A stretch of 64,000 nt of DNA from Areca catechu (taxonomy: Eukaryota; Streptophyta; Magnoliopsida; Arecales; Arecaceae): contig JAHSVC010000031.1 in assembly GCA_021397845.1 (NCBI GenBank), positions 3,782,001 through 3,846,000 of the forward strand, written 5' to 3'. Every line of letters begins with the position of its first letter. Positions within the stretch are counted from its first letter, which is position 1. The notes under the pieces are model-generated. The model was not told where the DNA came from and searched no databases. It saw nothing but the letters and a program-made list of their open reading frames with translations. The position numbers and the translations under genes are program-made. This document shows, piece by piece, positions 1-10,011 of this stretch.

Positions 1-86
1 AGGGAATGCTGAGCATGAAAACTTATTATGGATGCCTAGTAGGTGCCATAAGGTCTTCAAGAAGTAGGTGGCAAACCTAATAGGTT

Positions 87-1796
87 CTAAGGAGTCTTGC
101 AACCTAGAATCTCAGTAAAGTGTAATCCCATAGCATTAGAAACATGAGAAGATTCAGGGAAGGGTAGGAAATAAGAATCAGAGTTTTGAGGTGGCTTATA
201 GGAAATAAAAAACATACCTTGGTTATTCAGGACGACCTTAAAATGAGGACATTGTTTTATATGTGCACTCATCCAAACCTCATGATTTGCTCTAGGAGGG
301 TCTACAAGTGCAAATTCTAGGGTAGGCTGGGTGCTCCTAGAAGGTGGAAGGTTATCAAGAAGGTCTTTGGAATGTTTATCTAGAAAGTCTTCTAAGCTAT
401 TGTCTTTTTCTTGTTCTTGGACCTTCTCAATGGGCAATTCTTGTGAACCCCTTCCTTCTTCACACTTCTCTACCAGATTTGACTCAGGGGTGTCTTCTTT
501 GGATTCCTCAATGAGTTCAGGGGTATTCTCACTTAAACTTTTATTGGGTGCAATTTCCTCTTCCTTAACTTCCTCAAAAGGGTCTTCTCTTAGGTTTAGC
601 TCCTGAATTCCTTGAGTGGTAGGGGTCCCCTCAATAACCCCATCAGGTAGTAGTTGGTTAATTGAATTATCGGGAGAGATATCCTCAAATTCTTATTCTT
701 TATATTCATCTATCAAACTTATGTCAGGCTCATATATTTCTTCCTCAATCTCACTGAAATGTTCTAATCTATTCTCCTTTGATTCCTCTTTAAGTACGGC
801 TCTGGTCGGGTCAACTAATTTTGGGATGACCATGCCTAACTCCTTCTCAGTGTTATCCTTCTGGTCAAGAGGTGACACAAGTGGGAATTGACAAACAAGA
901 GTCTGGTTCACTACGGGTGTCGGATCAATCAGAACTTGACTCAAGTTGGTAGAGGTTGGATTTAAGTCCAAAGTACTTGATTGGTTATATCTTAAAGACC
1001 ACTCATAGTCTTGGGCTTCTTGGTAGGCTCGGTCTAACTTATTGGTCTTCTCAATGCATAGCTTCCTATAAATGTCTGGGTGTAACCCAACCCTAAACCT
1101 CGATGTGATCTGAGCTTCAGTCTCATTGGTATTGCATTTCATGTCATACCACTGGAAGTCCTCAATATATTTAGACACAGGCCTATTACCTTGTTGCAAT
1201 TGGTACAATTGGTCTAAAAGCCTTTTCTCATAGGATCTACCTTGGTACCTATCTCTCAACTTACTTCTCATATCTCTCCAAGTATATATTTCCTCTTTTC
1301 TTTGATAACACTCATGCTCAATAGCATATCAATGCGACCTAGCATGTTTGGTGAACTTGGTTTTGGCCAACCTAACTTGTCCTAATTCCGATATATTAGT
1401 GCACTCAAAATATCGATCCATTTGTTCTTCCCACTTAATATATGTCTCTTGTCTTCCATCAAAAGTGGGTGCATAAGGTTCGGTGTTCCTAACAGGTCCC
1501 TTTTCTGAGTCAACCAAATATGGATATAGGCTCCTAGGGTTATGCTCGGGATCACGGTATAAGGTCCTCCTAGGCTCCTGGCATGGGTGAGGTTGGGGCC
1601 TATTAAATTTTGGATCAGGGGTCCAATTTTGATGTCTATGTTTCTCAAGTCCCTGGGCTCCGTCTCTAAACTGGGCAAAACCCTCATTCATATCCTGACT
1701 CAATTTGGTCATACTTTTGGTAAGAGTTCTAATCATTGCCTCTAAATCAGGTTGGGTTTGACCAGGTTGGTAGGGTACTTCGTTCCGGGTGGACAT
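87..1796 (-). pseudogene. gag: gypsy gag with two nonsense codons
   Basis: Structural (capsid) polyprotein that would assemble the cytoplasmic particle. About 570 codons stay in one frame, broken only by a TGA at 1329-1331 and a TAA at 693-695, with no frameshift. The start is taken at MSTRNE (1796) because element A's gag begins MSTRSR; an upstream in-frame ATG at 1814 is also possible. A capsid core of retrotransposon-gag type is visible: WEEQMDRYFE, then WRDMRSKLRDRYQG and SKYIEDFQWYDMKC. An acidic stretch around IDEYKE and the end SYFLPFPESSHVSNAMGL match the C-terminus of the element A frame. No zinc knuckle is seen. Not functional as read. Confidence 0.75.
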
Positions 1797-2686
1797 GATG
1801 ATGCAAGCAAGCACACCAAATGAGACTCGACTGAAACGACTACGGGCTAACTAGACCTGGAGCCCAAACTAGATGCCCAATCAGAGTGGCAAGCTAGTCT
1901 GAAGTAACTCGGGACTCAGCCAGGCAGGTGTAAGGAGAGTGTTAGGTCCCTAATTGCCAATCCTAGACACCAATCAGAGATTGGCCAGGTAGGCGGACCA
2001 GCACACAAGCCCTTCGGGATAGAATCCCTGAACCACCATTCTAGACACTGAGTACAAAGCACACACAGAGTAACTAGACAAACAGACTCAACATTAGCCT
2101 AGACCCGACTTGTTGGTGTCCCTAGCCCACTAGGGCAAATTAAGTCTAATAAATTTTAAAATTAGGCTTAGGATCGAATGAATGGGTGGTGGTTTTGGGC
2201 TAAGGAGAGGTTATCAACTCCTCCCCTTATCTTAGATGCTCAATTGCCCTTAAGATGAATTAGGAGATGATCACTCAAATAAATTGAATTGCAGAAACAT
2301 AGAAACAGAATTGCTGTAATTTAACTCTCATAAATTTCACAGAAACAAATAAATTACAGTAGAATTATGTAAAATATTTTCGATTACACTGGTTCCAGTA
2401 AAATAAAAATAATATAATTTGGAGTTAACTACAATGAGAAACAATTCCTACAACAGGATAGTTACAGACTAAAAACAGAACGCTTCCCCCGTTTACAATT
2501 CCGGCTACGAAGTTGTAACCCAGCGAATCCCCTACACGCCCTAGGAACACCCCGTGGAATGGGAAGAGGAGGCTTTCACCTCGCTTAGTTCCTAAGACCG
2601 GACTTCCTAGGGAGTCTACTTCGAGCAGACAAAGTAAGAAAGAGAGACACTCAAAACATGCAAGCAAGTCAGAAACCCTAGACAGG
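1797..2686 (-). other. Gy-1 leader between primer site and gag
   Basis: Untranslated leader without a supported gene. It holds two blocks found again in other elements here. One is a CCAAT-CAGAG-ATTGG hairpin followed by CCAGGTAG (1970-1991). The other is a 7-bp stem around a TTATCAACT loop (2204-2226). The open frame over 2425-2730 crosses the primer site and is judged a chance frame. The leader closely resembles that of element A (25080-25925). Confidence 0.65.
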
Positions 2687-2779
2687 GCTCTGATACCAAA
2701 ATTGATGCAGTACGAAAGCTCTGATACCAAAATTGATGTAGAACAAAAGCTCTGTTACCAAAAATGATGCAGAACAAAA
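2687..2779 (-). repeat. Primer binding site repeated three times (31-bp period)
   Basis: Plus-strand gctctgatacca (complement TGGTATCAGAGC, which pairs with the 3' end of initiator tRNA-Met) occurs at 2687-2698 and 2718-2729; a third copy, gctctgttacca, is at 2749-2760. Each 31-bp unit carries the primer site plus about 17 bases resembling the LTR edge (tgatgcagaac). Normally one copy lies beside the LTR. Confidence 0.85.
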
Positions 2780-2783
2780 AGGA

Positions 2784-4414
2784 TGATGCGATGCGGAAGC
2801 AAATTATGATTAATGTATTTTTTTTTTTTTATATTTTTAGAAGTCGGCTTTGACTCAAAGGAAAGATAAACTAATGTTGAAAGAAACTAAGAAATGATAG
2901 AAAGCACAATTAAAAGGAGTGGATTATCAGAGTAACTTAGAAGTAGGATCGCTGGGGATTGAGAAACCCCCAGATCTAGGGTTTACTCCTCTTTCAAGAA
3001 ACAGACGAAGAGAGAAGAGAAGGTTTTATACCTGACTGTGATATCTCTCGTTGCTTCAATTGAAGGACACTCTCGAGCAGATTGTAGGATCCTTGGAGAT
3101 GGGGTATCTTCGCAATGGATTCTCGGATTGTAGTCCTATGGCAAGGTTGGCCTTCTTCTCGAACTCAGGATCTAGAAGAAGAAGAACAGAAGAAGAACCA
3201 GAAACTCAAAGAAAGACACTGACCTGAGGACTTAATGAAGATTGTTGGATGTAGAAGTTCCGGAGATCTTGATACTGATCTGACTTTTCTTTGAACTTGC
3301 TCTGTAGTTGAAACAGTTGATCTGAACCTGGATGCTGGTGACCGACTTCGATGTGGAAGAGAGGGGCCGTGGGATGAAGATGGAAAATTAGGTTTTGGTG
3401 GTGGTGGAGTAGAGATGGGTGGACTAAGCTAGGGTTTTGGGGTTGGAGATCTCACACCTCCTCAAGGTTCCTAGGGAACCCGGATTTACTCCCTCATGGA
3501 GCTCAACACCTGAGTACAAGTGCGGAAGAGAGAAACATAAAGTTGCTCACAAAGAAATTGATTTCATTCATCTTTTAAATTCAATAGTTACATAGAGTTG
3601 AATATATAGACATAACAAAGAAATAAAATTTTATACATTTCCTATGTGGGACTAACAGGACTAACCCACACTTTAGGCATCAAATTCTCTTCCCAAGACT
3701 CCTTCCATGAGTGGGCAACCCAAAAACTCCAAGAAAACTTGAAAATCAGCTCCAAATGGCAGGTTATGGTGGTGTCTCCTAGTATCTCTCCATGAATCAA
3801 GGATTTTTCCTTCATGGTTTGGCTCATTTGGACACCTCCTAGTCTTGCTCCACAAGTTTAGGCTTCTTCCTTTCATGGCTTTGGCACTTTTGGAGACTTT
3901 TGGGTGCCTCCTTGATTTTCTCCCCAAGACATGCTCTTTTCCCTTTTATAACTTGGATTTTTATGGAACATTGTGGGGCACCTCCTTGATCCTCTCTTCA
4001 AGAAAAATTCTTGCCATCCTGGCTTGGGTTTATCTGGAAAGAAGTTGTCTCCTCCTTGGATTGAGGTATCATGATGGATTTCTCCTCCAAGTGGTGCAAG
4101 AAAAAAGAACTTGCTAACTTGAGGCGTGGGGACCAAGGTACACTGGATGGAGATGTGGCAGGGAGTGTGGCACCCACTTGTAGCTGGAAAATATGGTGCC
4201 CTATGGCAAAGGGAATGACACCTACCTGGGCCTTGGACTTGGACTGAGTCAACATGACCCAACAAAAATTGAAATGACAAAATTATAGACTCAAAATTGA
4301 GTTGATCAGGTCAACCCTTATTACAAAACCAGAAAACCCTAATTCTTCGGGCAAGGTCAATCAGAGATCCAGATGGAGCCCTGAAGTCTTCTTCTGAGTC
4401 TGGTGCCCTTACCA
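2784..4414 (-). repeat. 5' LTR of Gy-1
   Basis: Long terminal repeat of about 1.6 kb, lying beyond the primer sites, from about TGATGCGATG to ggtgcccttacca. It shares with the element A LTRs the phrase ggatcgc-gggg-tgagaa and the closing tctggtgcc. A minus-strand TATA-like tctatatatt lies at 3601-3610. The left edge is uncertain by about 10 bases because of the primer-site repeats. The partner LTR is outside the window. Open frames inside (3642-4280) overlap on both strands and resemble no protein I know. Confidence 0.7.
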
Positions 4415-4831
4415 AATAGGCTGACACAATGAGTAGACACTTTGTCTTGACTCGACCAATTGGTGTCCCTAAGCTCTCTAGAGCAAAATTACATTTCTAC
4501 TGGATTTTAATTAGAAGCTTGGGTTCGGAATGCAGGGTGATTGTTTTGGGGTAAGGAAAGGTAATGAAGTCCTTCCCTTATATTATGATATTGCCGCCCT
4601 TAAGTAGCTTAATGCAAGATATGAAATGCACACTCTATGATCCTAATGCAAACTAAGAAACACAGAAATGAAACACAGATATTATATTTTGTATGCTTGC
4701 GATAAAACAACTGAAATAAAGAAATGCGGTAGAACTAAACTATGCAAACAACTAATATGAACAGGATTTTAACTAACAAAATGTTGTAGAAAAACAGTGA
4801 GTGGGCTAAACAAAATGCATGTCCTAAATAA

Positions 4832-4874
4832 GCTTTGATACCAAAAATAGTGCGGAACTAATGCTCTGATACCA
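4832..4874 (-). repeat. Duplicated primer binding site of Gy-2
   Basis: gctttgatacca at 4832-4843 and gctctgatacca at 4863-4874, exactly 31 bp apart. This is the same spacing as the triplicate in Gy-1. The second copy lies eight bases from the LTR start at 4883. Confidence 0.8.
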
Positions 4875-4882
4875 GAAAAAAA

Positions 4883-6746
4883 TGATGCGGGACTGATGTG
4901 TGGAACTATGTTATGATAAAACTTACCCTAAAAATCTGTACGAATACCGATGCTTATAATAAACACAGATTCAAATAGGGCATGTTTTAGATCATGCATT
5001 CGCTCATGCTAGACTCAATAAAATAACAAAGAACTATGACTCAGAGATTAAGAAATCCCTGATCAAGGACATGCATGCATTTAAAGGTTTTAGATCTAAA
5101 GCAAGGAATGAAAAATAAATGCTATGACCGTAATAATTATTTTCTTGTTATGAGATCACATAACCTTGGAAGATGCGGCCTGGATGATCAACGATCAGCC
5201 TTCCAACACAGGGTATTAGGGGACTTGGTTGATGGCTAGGATCCCTTCAAGGCTCGTTACCAGAAAGGACCTAAAACAATTGACCCCGGATTAGTCTAAG
5301 TGAGATAAGCAAAGCCAAAAACCAAACACAAAGTAAACAGGGTTTATTCCAATCTGGAATAAATCTAGGATAAGTGCAGAATAAAAGGAATAGCTGGAAT
5401 AGCAATTCCTGTCTTCTCTCAATAGCAACTTCATGATTCTTCCTGCACGCTTCTTGGAATAGGAGCTTTGCACCGGACGGAAGGAGGTATTCGGATGAGA
5501 TCTCCGAGGAGAGGAGGTCCGAAGAAGAGGCCAGCATCTGGGATGCTCGGAACTGCTGCGGTGAACCCGAGGAGCAGGGAGGTGAACCGGGCTCGGGGAT
5601 GACCGGATGAGGGCGGTCATGTGATGGTGGACCGGGAGGAAGCTTACGGACAACAGGAGACCGGAGGGGGGGGTGCTTCTGTAAGGCAGGAGACCAGAGG
5701 GGCTTCCGGATGATGGGAGACTGGGAGCGGGAGGTTTGGGCGATGGAGCTTAAGGAAAGAGGTTTCGGCATCATGGGGAAGCTGGCTTCCGGTGAAATAA
5801 ATGGTAGCAATCATCCAGGGAAGAGGCTGAATGCTCGGGAGCAGGGAGAGGAGGATCCGGGATGTGGGCGGAAGCTCCATTGGGGGGGTTGGTCCGGAGA
5901 AGGAGCTTGGCGACGGGGATGTCCGGAAGTGTTGTTCGTAAGCCCGAGGAGCAGTGGAGGTGAGCTCGGTTTGGGCGCAACATCCACGGAGGGCTGGCAT
6001 CGTGGCGATCTCCGGGAAAACTGAGATCCGACGAAGGAGGACCGGAGGACGGCATCGGGCGATGGGATCCGGTGGAGAGATGTCCGGTGACTGTCGGGCA
6101 GGAGGAGGGCCTTCCTGGCATCGAGAAACAGAGGGGGGGGTGGTGATCTGGCATTGGGAGATGGGGGAGGGAGGTCTAGCAGCTCGGGGTCGTCTAGAAG
6201 AACACCGAGGGATGGGAGCTTCTTTGATGGCGGAGCGATGCTTGAGGAAGACGGAGACGGCGTGAATCGGTAGAACAGTGGGAATAGCTGGGGCTTGGAT
6301 ACCTGGGGCCTCGCACCCCTCGACGTCGCTGGTGGCGATGAAGGCAGTGGCGGAGCCTCGCGCTCCTCGGCGTTACAAAAGTAATGAAGGCAGTCGAAAC
6401 AAATCCATTAGAGAAGAAGAAACCTTTTTGTATTATATTCTCTGTTGTTTTTTTCTTACAAACCATTAGCCTTACTTATAGGATCGGCCAAAGGGTTCCA
6501 GAAGGGTTTAAAATGAAACTAATCTAATGATTAGTTACAAATTCAACTAATCCAAGAATTAGTTGCTAATCCTAATTAGTGGGGAGGGGAAGTTTGTTAC
6601 AAGGGATTCTTTAGGATTTTTTTAATGCCAAAAAATTGAAATAAAAAAAGGAAAATTCCGGAAGCTCTTGGAAATCTTCGGAACCTGGGGTTCGGTTCTT
6701 CCATGATTTGACTCGGCTGGCGGTCTCGGGTCGGCTCACCGGTACA
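4883..6746 (-). repeat. 5' LTR of Gy-2, with a GC-rich core
   Basis: LTR of about 1.86 kb, TGATGCGGGAC to accggtaca. Bases 5460-6360 are strikingly GC-rich and open in several frames on both strands. The predicted products are Pro/Ser/Arg-rich on one strand and Gly/Arg-rich on the other, as expected of GC-rich non-coding DNA, so no gene is called. A minus-strand TATA-like ctataagtaag (6472-6482) lies next to the GC-rich part, which would place that part in R/U5 of the transcript. The partner LTR is outside the window. Confidence 0.6.
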
Positions 6747-6759
6747 GGTCTTATTCTAC

Positions 6760-7602
6760 TTGATCTATGATCCAGATGGGTCCTTGAGTCTTGGTCTTGG
6801 TGCCCCCACCAGTCGGCTAGCCAAGTGGGCCATCAAGTTAGGGGAGTTCGACATCTCTTTCCAGCCACGTTCTGCTTTCAAGACCCAAGTAATTGCTGAC
6901 TTGATTGCAGAGTGCACGTGGAGACAGGAGATACCTCCTCGAATGGCCGAAGTACCTAAATCTGATGCTGTCTATGAAGTAGAACCAGCCTGGACTCTCC
7001 ATGTGGATGGAGCGTCCAACCTCACAGGCTATGGGGCCGGACTGATTCTGGCCGACCCGTACGGGGAGAACCTGGAGTATGCATTACATTTTTTATTTCA
7101 GGTGTCAAATAATCAAGCAGAGTACGAAGCCCTCCTTGCGGGGCTGTGGATCGCCAACGAACCGGGCATCAGCCGACTCAGAGTTTTCTCTGACTCCCAG
7201 TTGGTGGTCAATCTAGTGATGGGGGAATTTGGAACCAGGGATCTGGCCCTAACCAATAATTTAAACAAGGTACAAAACCTCATTCCTCAGTTCAAAATTT
7301 TCGAAATCCTCCATGTACCTCGTCTGCAGAACTCTCGGGCGGACGCTCTGTCGAGGTTGGCTACGGCTGCCAGTGGGACATCTGATCGAACCTTGTGGAG
7401 TATTTGCGGCACCCTAGCATTGCCAAAGAGCCGACTGAGGTCCACCAGGTGGAACATGAAGCTTCTTGGATGGATTCGATCCTTACTTTCCTGGCCAAGG
7501 TAACTCTTCTGGAAGATCAGACGGAGGCCAAGCGGGTGCGCCTGACGGCCTCTAAGTACTTCGTCCTTGATGGCATCCTGTATAAACGGTCATTCTCATA
7601 GC
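6760..7602 (+). pseudogene. pol: RNase H region of Tat-like pol
   Basis: End of pol that degrades the RNA strand during reverse transcription. It starts with a remnant of the RT-linked RNase H (SRLAKWAIKLGEFDI, then QVIADLIAEC). A second complete-looking RNase H fold follows: HVDGASN (first Asp), NNQAEYEALLAGL (Glu), VFSDSQLV (second Asp) and RADALSRLA (last Asp). Such a dual RNase H is typical of Tat elements. The long frame ends at 7503; the continuing reading shifts to another frame (7395-7601). Upstream reverse transcriptase is missing from the window. Confidence 0.75.
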
Positions 7603-8700
7603 CACTGTTGAAGTTCTTGGGGCTTGCTGACGCTGACTACGCCCTCAGAGAAGTCCATGAAGGTATTTATGGTGACCACCTCGGAGGGAGATCCTTAGCT
7701 TACAAGATATTCCGGTAAGGATATTACTGGCCCACCATCCAGAGGGACACGTCGGACTTCGTCCGAAGGTGCGACGCATGTCAGAAGTACACCGTTATTC
7801 AGAGGAGACCCACCAGTGAGCTGACTCCAATCACCGCCCCATGGCTGTTTGCACAGTGGGGGATGGATATCCTGGGACCCTTTCCCCCGGCCTACGGGCA
7901 ACGAAAATTTTTGCTTGTGGCTATCGACTATTTCACCAAGTGGGTGGAAGCCGAACCACTAGCACAGATAACGGAGGCTAAGGTGGAGAACTTCGTTCGG
8001 AACAATATCATCTTTTGATTCGGCATTCCCTGGACAATTATTACTGACAACGGAAGACAATTTGACAACTCTAAGTTTCAGGATTTTTGTCAGCAATATC
8101 ATGTCTCTCACCGACTTACCCCGGTCGGTCACCCTCAGTGCAACGGAGAGGCCGAAGTCACCAACCAAATAATCTTGCATGGGCTGAAGACCTGGCTCAA
8201 TGAAGCAAAGGGACTTTGGGCGGAGGAACTCCATTTAGTATTATGGGCATATCGGACGACCGCCAGAGCATCGACCAGCGAAACTCCGTTCAACCTCGCT
8301 TACGGAAGTGAAGCCGTCATCCCTATTGAGACTTCCCTCCAATCTCTCCAGATTGACCACTACGCCGAACCGGCCAAATCCGAGCAGCAAAGGGCTGACA
8401 TGGACTTGCTTCAGGAAACTAGACATCGGGCAAGCAATGACGATGGCGGTATGCCGCAAAAAGATGGTGAAATATTACAACTCGTGAGTCAAGGCATGAG
8501 CTTTCCGAGTCAGAGACTTGGTCCTACAGAGGGCCAAAATCTCATGGCCGACCGAGAAAGGTAAGTTTTCCCCAATTTCGAAAGGACCTTATCGAGTCGC
8601 CGAAGTGGTTCGAGCCAGCACCTATCGACTTGAATTTTTGGATGGACGACAGTCGGCGTGTCCTTGGAATGTAGACAACCTTCACAAGTACTATCAATGA
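7603..8700 (+). pseudogene. pol: Integrase of Tat-like pol, with stops
   Basis: Integrase that would insert the element's DNA. Visible are the zinc-binding HEGIYGDH and CDACQ motifs, then the core with WGMDILGPF (first Asp), ITDNGRQF (second Asp) and HPQCNGEAEVTNQ (Glu). A C-terminal barrel segment follows, ending DNLHKYYQ and a stop at 8698-8700. In-frame stops lie at 7716-7718 (taa) and 8016-8018 (tga, where relatives have Arg; CGA to TGA fits cytosine deamination), and the frame shifts near 8520. Dead copy. Confidence 0.8.
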
Positions 8701-8723
8701 AATTCATATTTCTTCTACGAACC

Positions 8724-9492
8724 ACTTCCGAAAGTCCTACCCTGGTCGGCAAAGACACTAGGGCAGCTCACTTCTAAAAGTCCATCCCCGGTGGGCAATT
8801 GCTCTAGGGTAGCCCACTTCCGAAAGTCTGACCTTGATCGGCAAAGGCCCTAGGAAAGCTTCCAACCCTGGTCGGCAAAGGCTCAAGGAAAGCACACTTC
8901 CAAAGGTCCGACCCTGGTCGGCAAAGGCTCTAGGGTAGCCCACTTCTAAAAGTCCGACCCTGGTCGGAAAAGGCTCTAGGGCAGCCCACTTTCGAAAGTC
9001 TGACCCCGATCAGCAAAGGCTCTAGGGCAGCTCACTTCCAAAAGTTGACCTCGGTCGGTAAAGGCTCTAGGACAGCCCACTTCCAAAAGTCCGACCCCAG
9101 TCGGCAAAGGCTCTAGGGCGGCCCACTTCCGAAGGTCCGACCCCGGTCGGCAAAGACTCTAGGGTAGCCCACTTCTGAAAGTCCGACCCCGGTAGGCAAA
9201 GGCTCTAGGGCAGCCCATTTTAGAAAGTCCGATCCCGATCGGCAAAGGCTCTAGGACAGCCTACTTCCGAAAGTCTGACCCCGGTCGGCAAAGGCTTTAG
9301 GGCAGCCCACTTTCAAAGGTCTGACCCTGGTCGGCAAAGAATCTAGGGCAGCCCACTTTCGAAGGTCCAACCCTGGTCGGCAAAGGCTCTAAGGCAGCCC
9401 ACTTCCGAAAGACCGACCTCGATCGGCAAAGGCTCTAGGGCTGCACATTTCTGAAAGTCCGACTTCGGTCGACAAAGGCTCTAGGGCAGCCC
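8724..9492 (+). repeat. About 16 tandem copies of a 46-47 bp unit
   Basis: Repeats of the pattern cacttccgaaagtccgac, cccggtcggcaaaggc, tctagggcagcc begin 24 bases after the integrase stop. The first units start at 8724, 8770 and 8816 (period 46). Units differ by scattered substitutions, mainly C/T and G/A. No protein is proposed. Confidence 0.9.
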
Positions 9493-9505
9493 AATCTAGA
9501 AAGTC

Positions 9506-9815
9506 GACGGACCAACACTTAGGATAAATTTTCTAAGCTTGTTGCTCTAGCCTGAGCTGAAATCCAACCACTGCCTCAGCTACTTCGGGGTCCGAAAAGC
9601 CGATGGACCAACACGTAGGATAAATTTCCTAAGCTTGTTGCTCCTGGCTGAGCTGAAATCCAACCGCGACCTCAACTACTTCTGGGCTCGAAAATCCAAT
9701 GGACCAGCACTTATGATAAATTTCCTAAGCTCGTTGCTCCGGCTTGAGCTGAAATCCGACCACTACCCTAATCTATTCTCGGTCTGGAAAGCTGACAGGC
9801 CAGTACTTATAGTGA
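9506..9815 (+). repeat. Three to four tandem copies of a 96-bp unit
   Basis: A second, unrelated repeat: gatggaccaacacgtaggat and its variants recur at about 9506, 9602 and 9697, with a decayed fourth copy near 9793. Each unit includes gttgctc...gagctgaaatcc. It lies between the 46-bp array and the antisense gene. Confidence 0.8.
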
Positions 9816-10011
9816 AAATCCTATGGGGATCTAGTTCAGCCTGGGTTACTATTCAACATTTGCCTTGGAGGCCCGACCGTCTACTCAGATCAGCCGATTA
9901 ATCTACACTTAGCAAAATTTCAAAGGAAAAAAGACAAGACATGGAGAAAGAAATTTTTCATTACTTCAAAAGATGTCTTTAAAAAATTGAAGGTCAGACC
10001 ATTACAAACAA

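Larger units (their letters stand above)
1..4414 (-). mobile_element. Ty3/gypsy element Gy-1, 5' half
   Basis: Minus-strand LTR retrotransposon cut by the window edge. Reading the minus strand from 4414 downward there is a 5' LTR (about 2784-4414), a tandemly repeated primer binding site, a long leader and a gag frame running off at base 1. The right end is placed at the acca of 4411-4414, because the next bases resume the leader of a related element (Gy-2). The 5-bp target duplication would be aatag (4415-4419), but the left copy is outside the window. Gag C-terminus and leader match element A (21204-27206), so both belong to one group, probably chromodomain gypsy; no pol of Gy-1 itself is visible. 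Confidence 0.8.
4415..6746 (-). mobile_element. Ty3/gypsy element Gy-2 fragment (leader, primer site, 5' LTR)
   Basis: Minus-strand gypsy fragment interrupted by Gy-1. Its leader (4415-4831) starts with text close to Gy-1's (ttggtgtccctaag...) and carries the same hairpin at 4555-4577 with changed stem bases. No coding part is inside the window. It ends at ggtaca (6741-6746), where Tat RNase H sequence resumes within about 50 bases; the duplication would be ggtct. Confidence 0.65.

Noticed and set aside
3642..4280. Open frames up to 135 codons in Gy-1 LTR
   Set aside because: They overlap on both strands, have no recognisable domain and fall within LTR text.
5271..6466. Overlapping open frames of 80-180 codons on both strands
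   Set aside because: All lie in the GC-rich Gy-2 LTR; the products are Pro/Ser or Gly/Arg-rich without domains, and frames are open on both strands, as expected from GC-rich DNA.
8724..9492. Repeats that could be mistaken for a CRISPR array
   Set aside because: Units are contiguous without unique spacers, drift by substitution, and lie in a plant retrotransposon.
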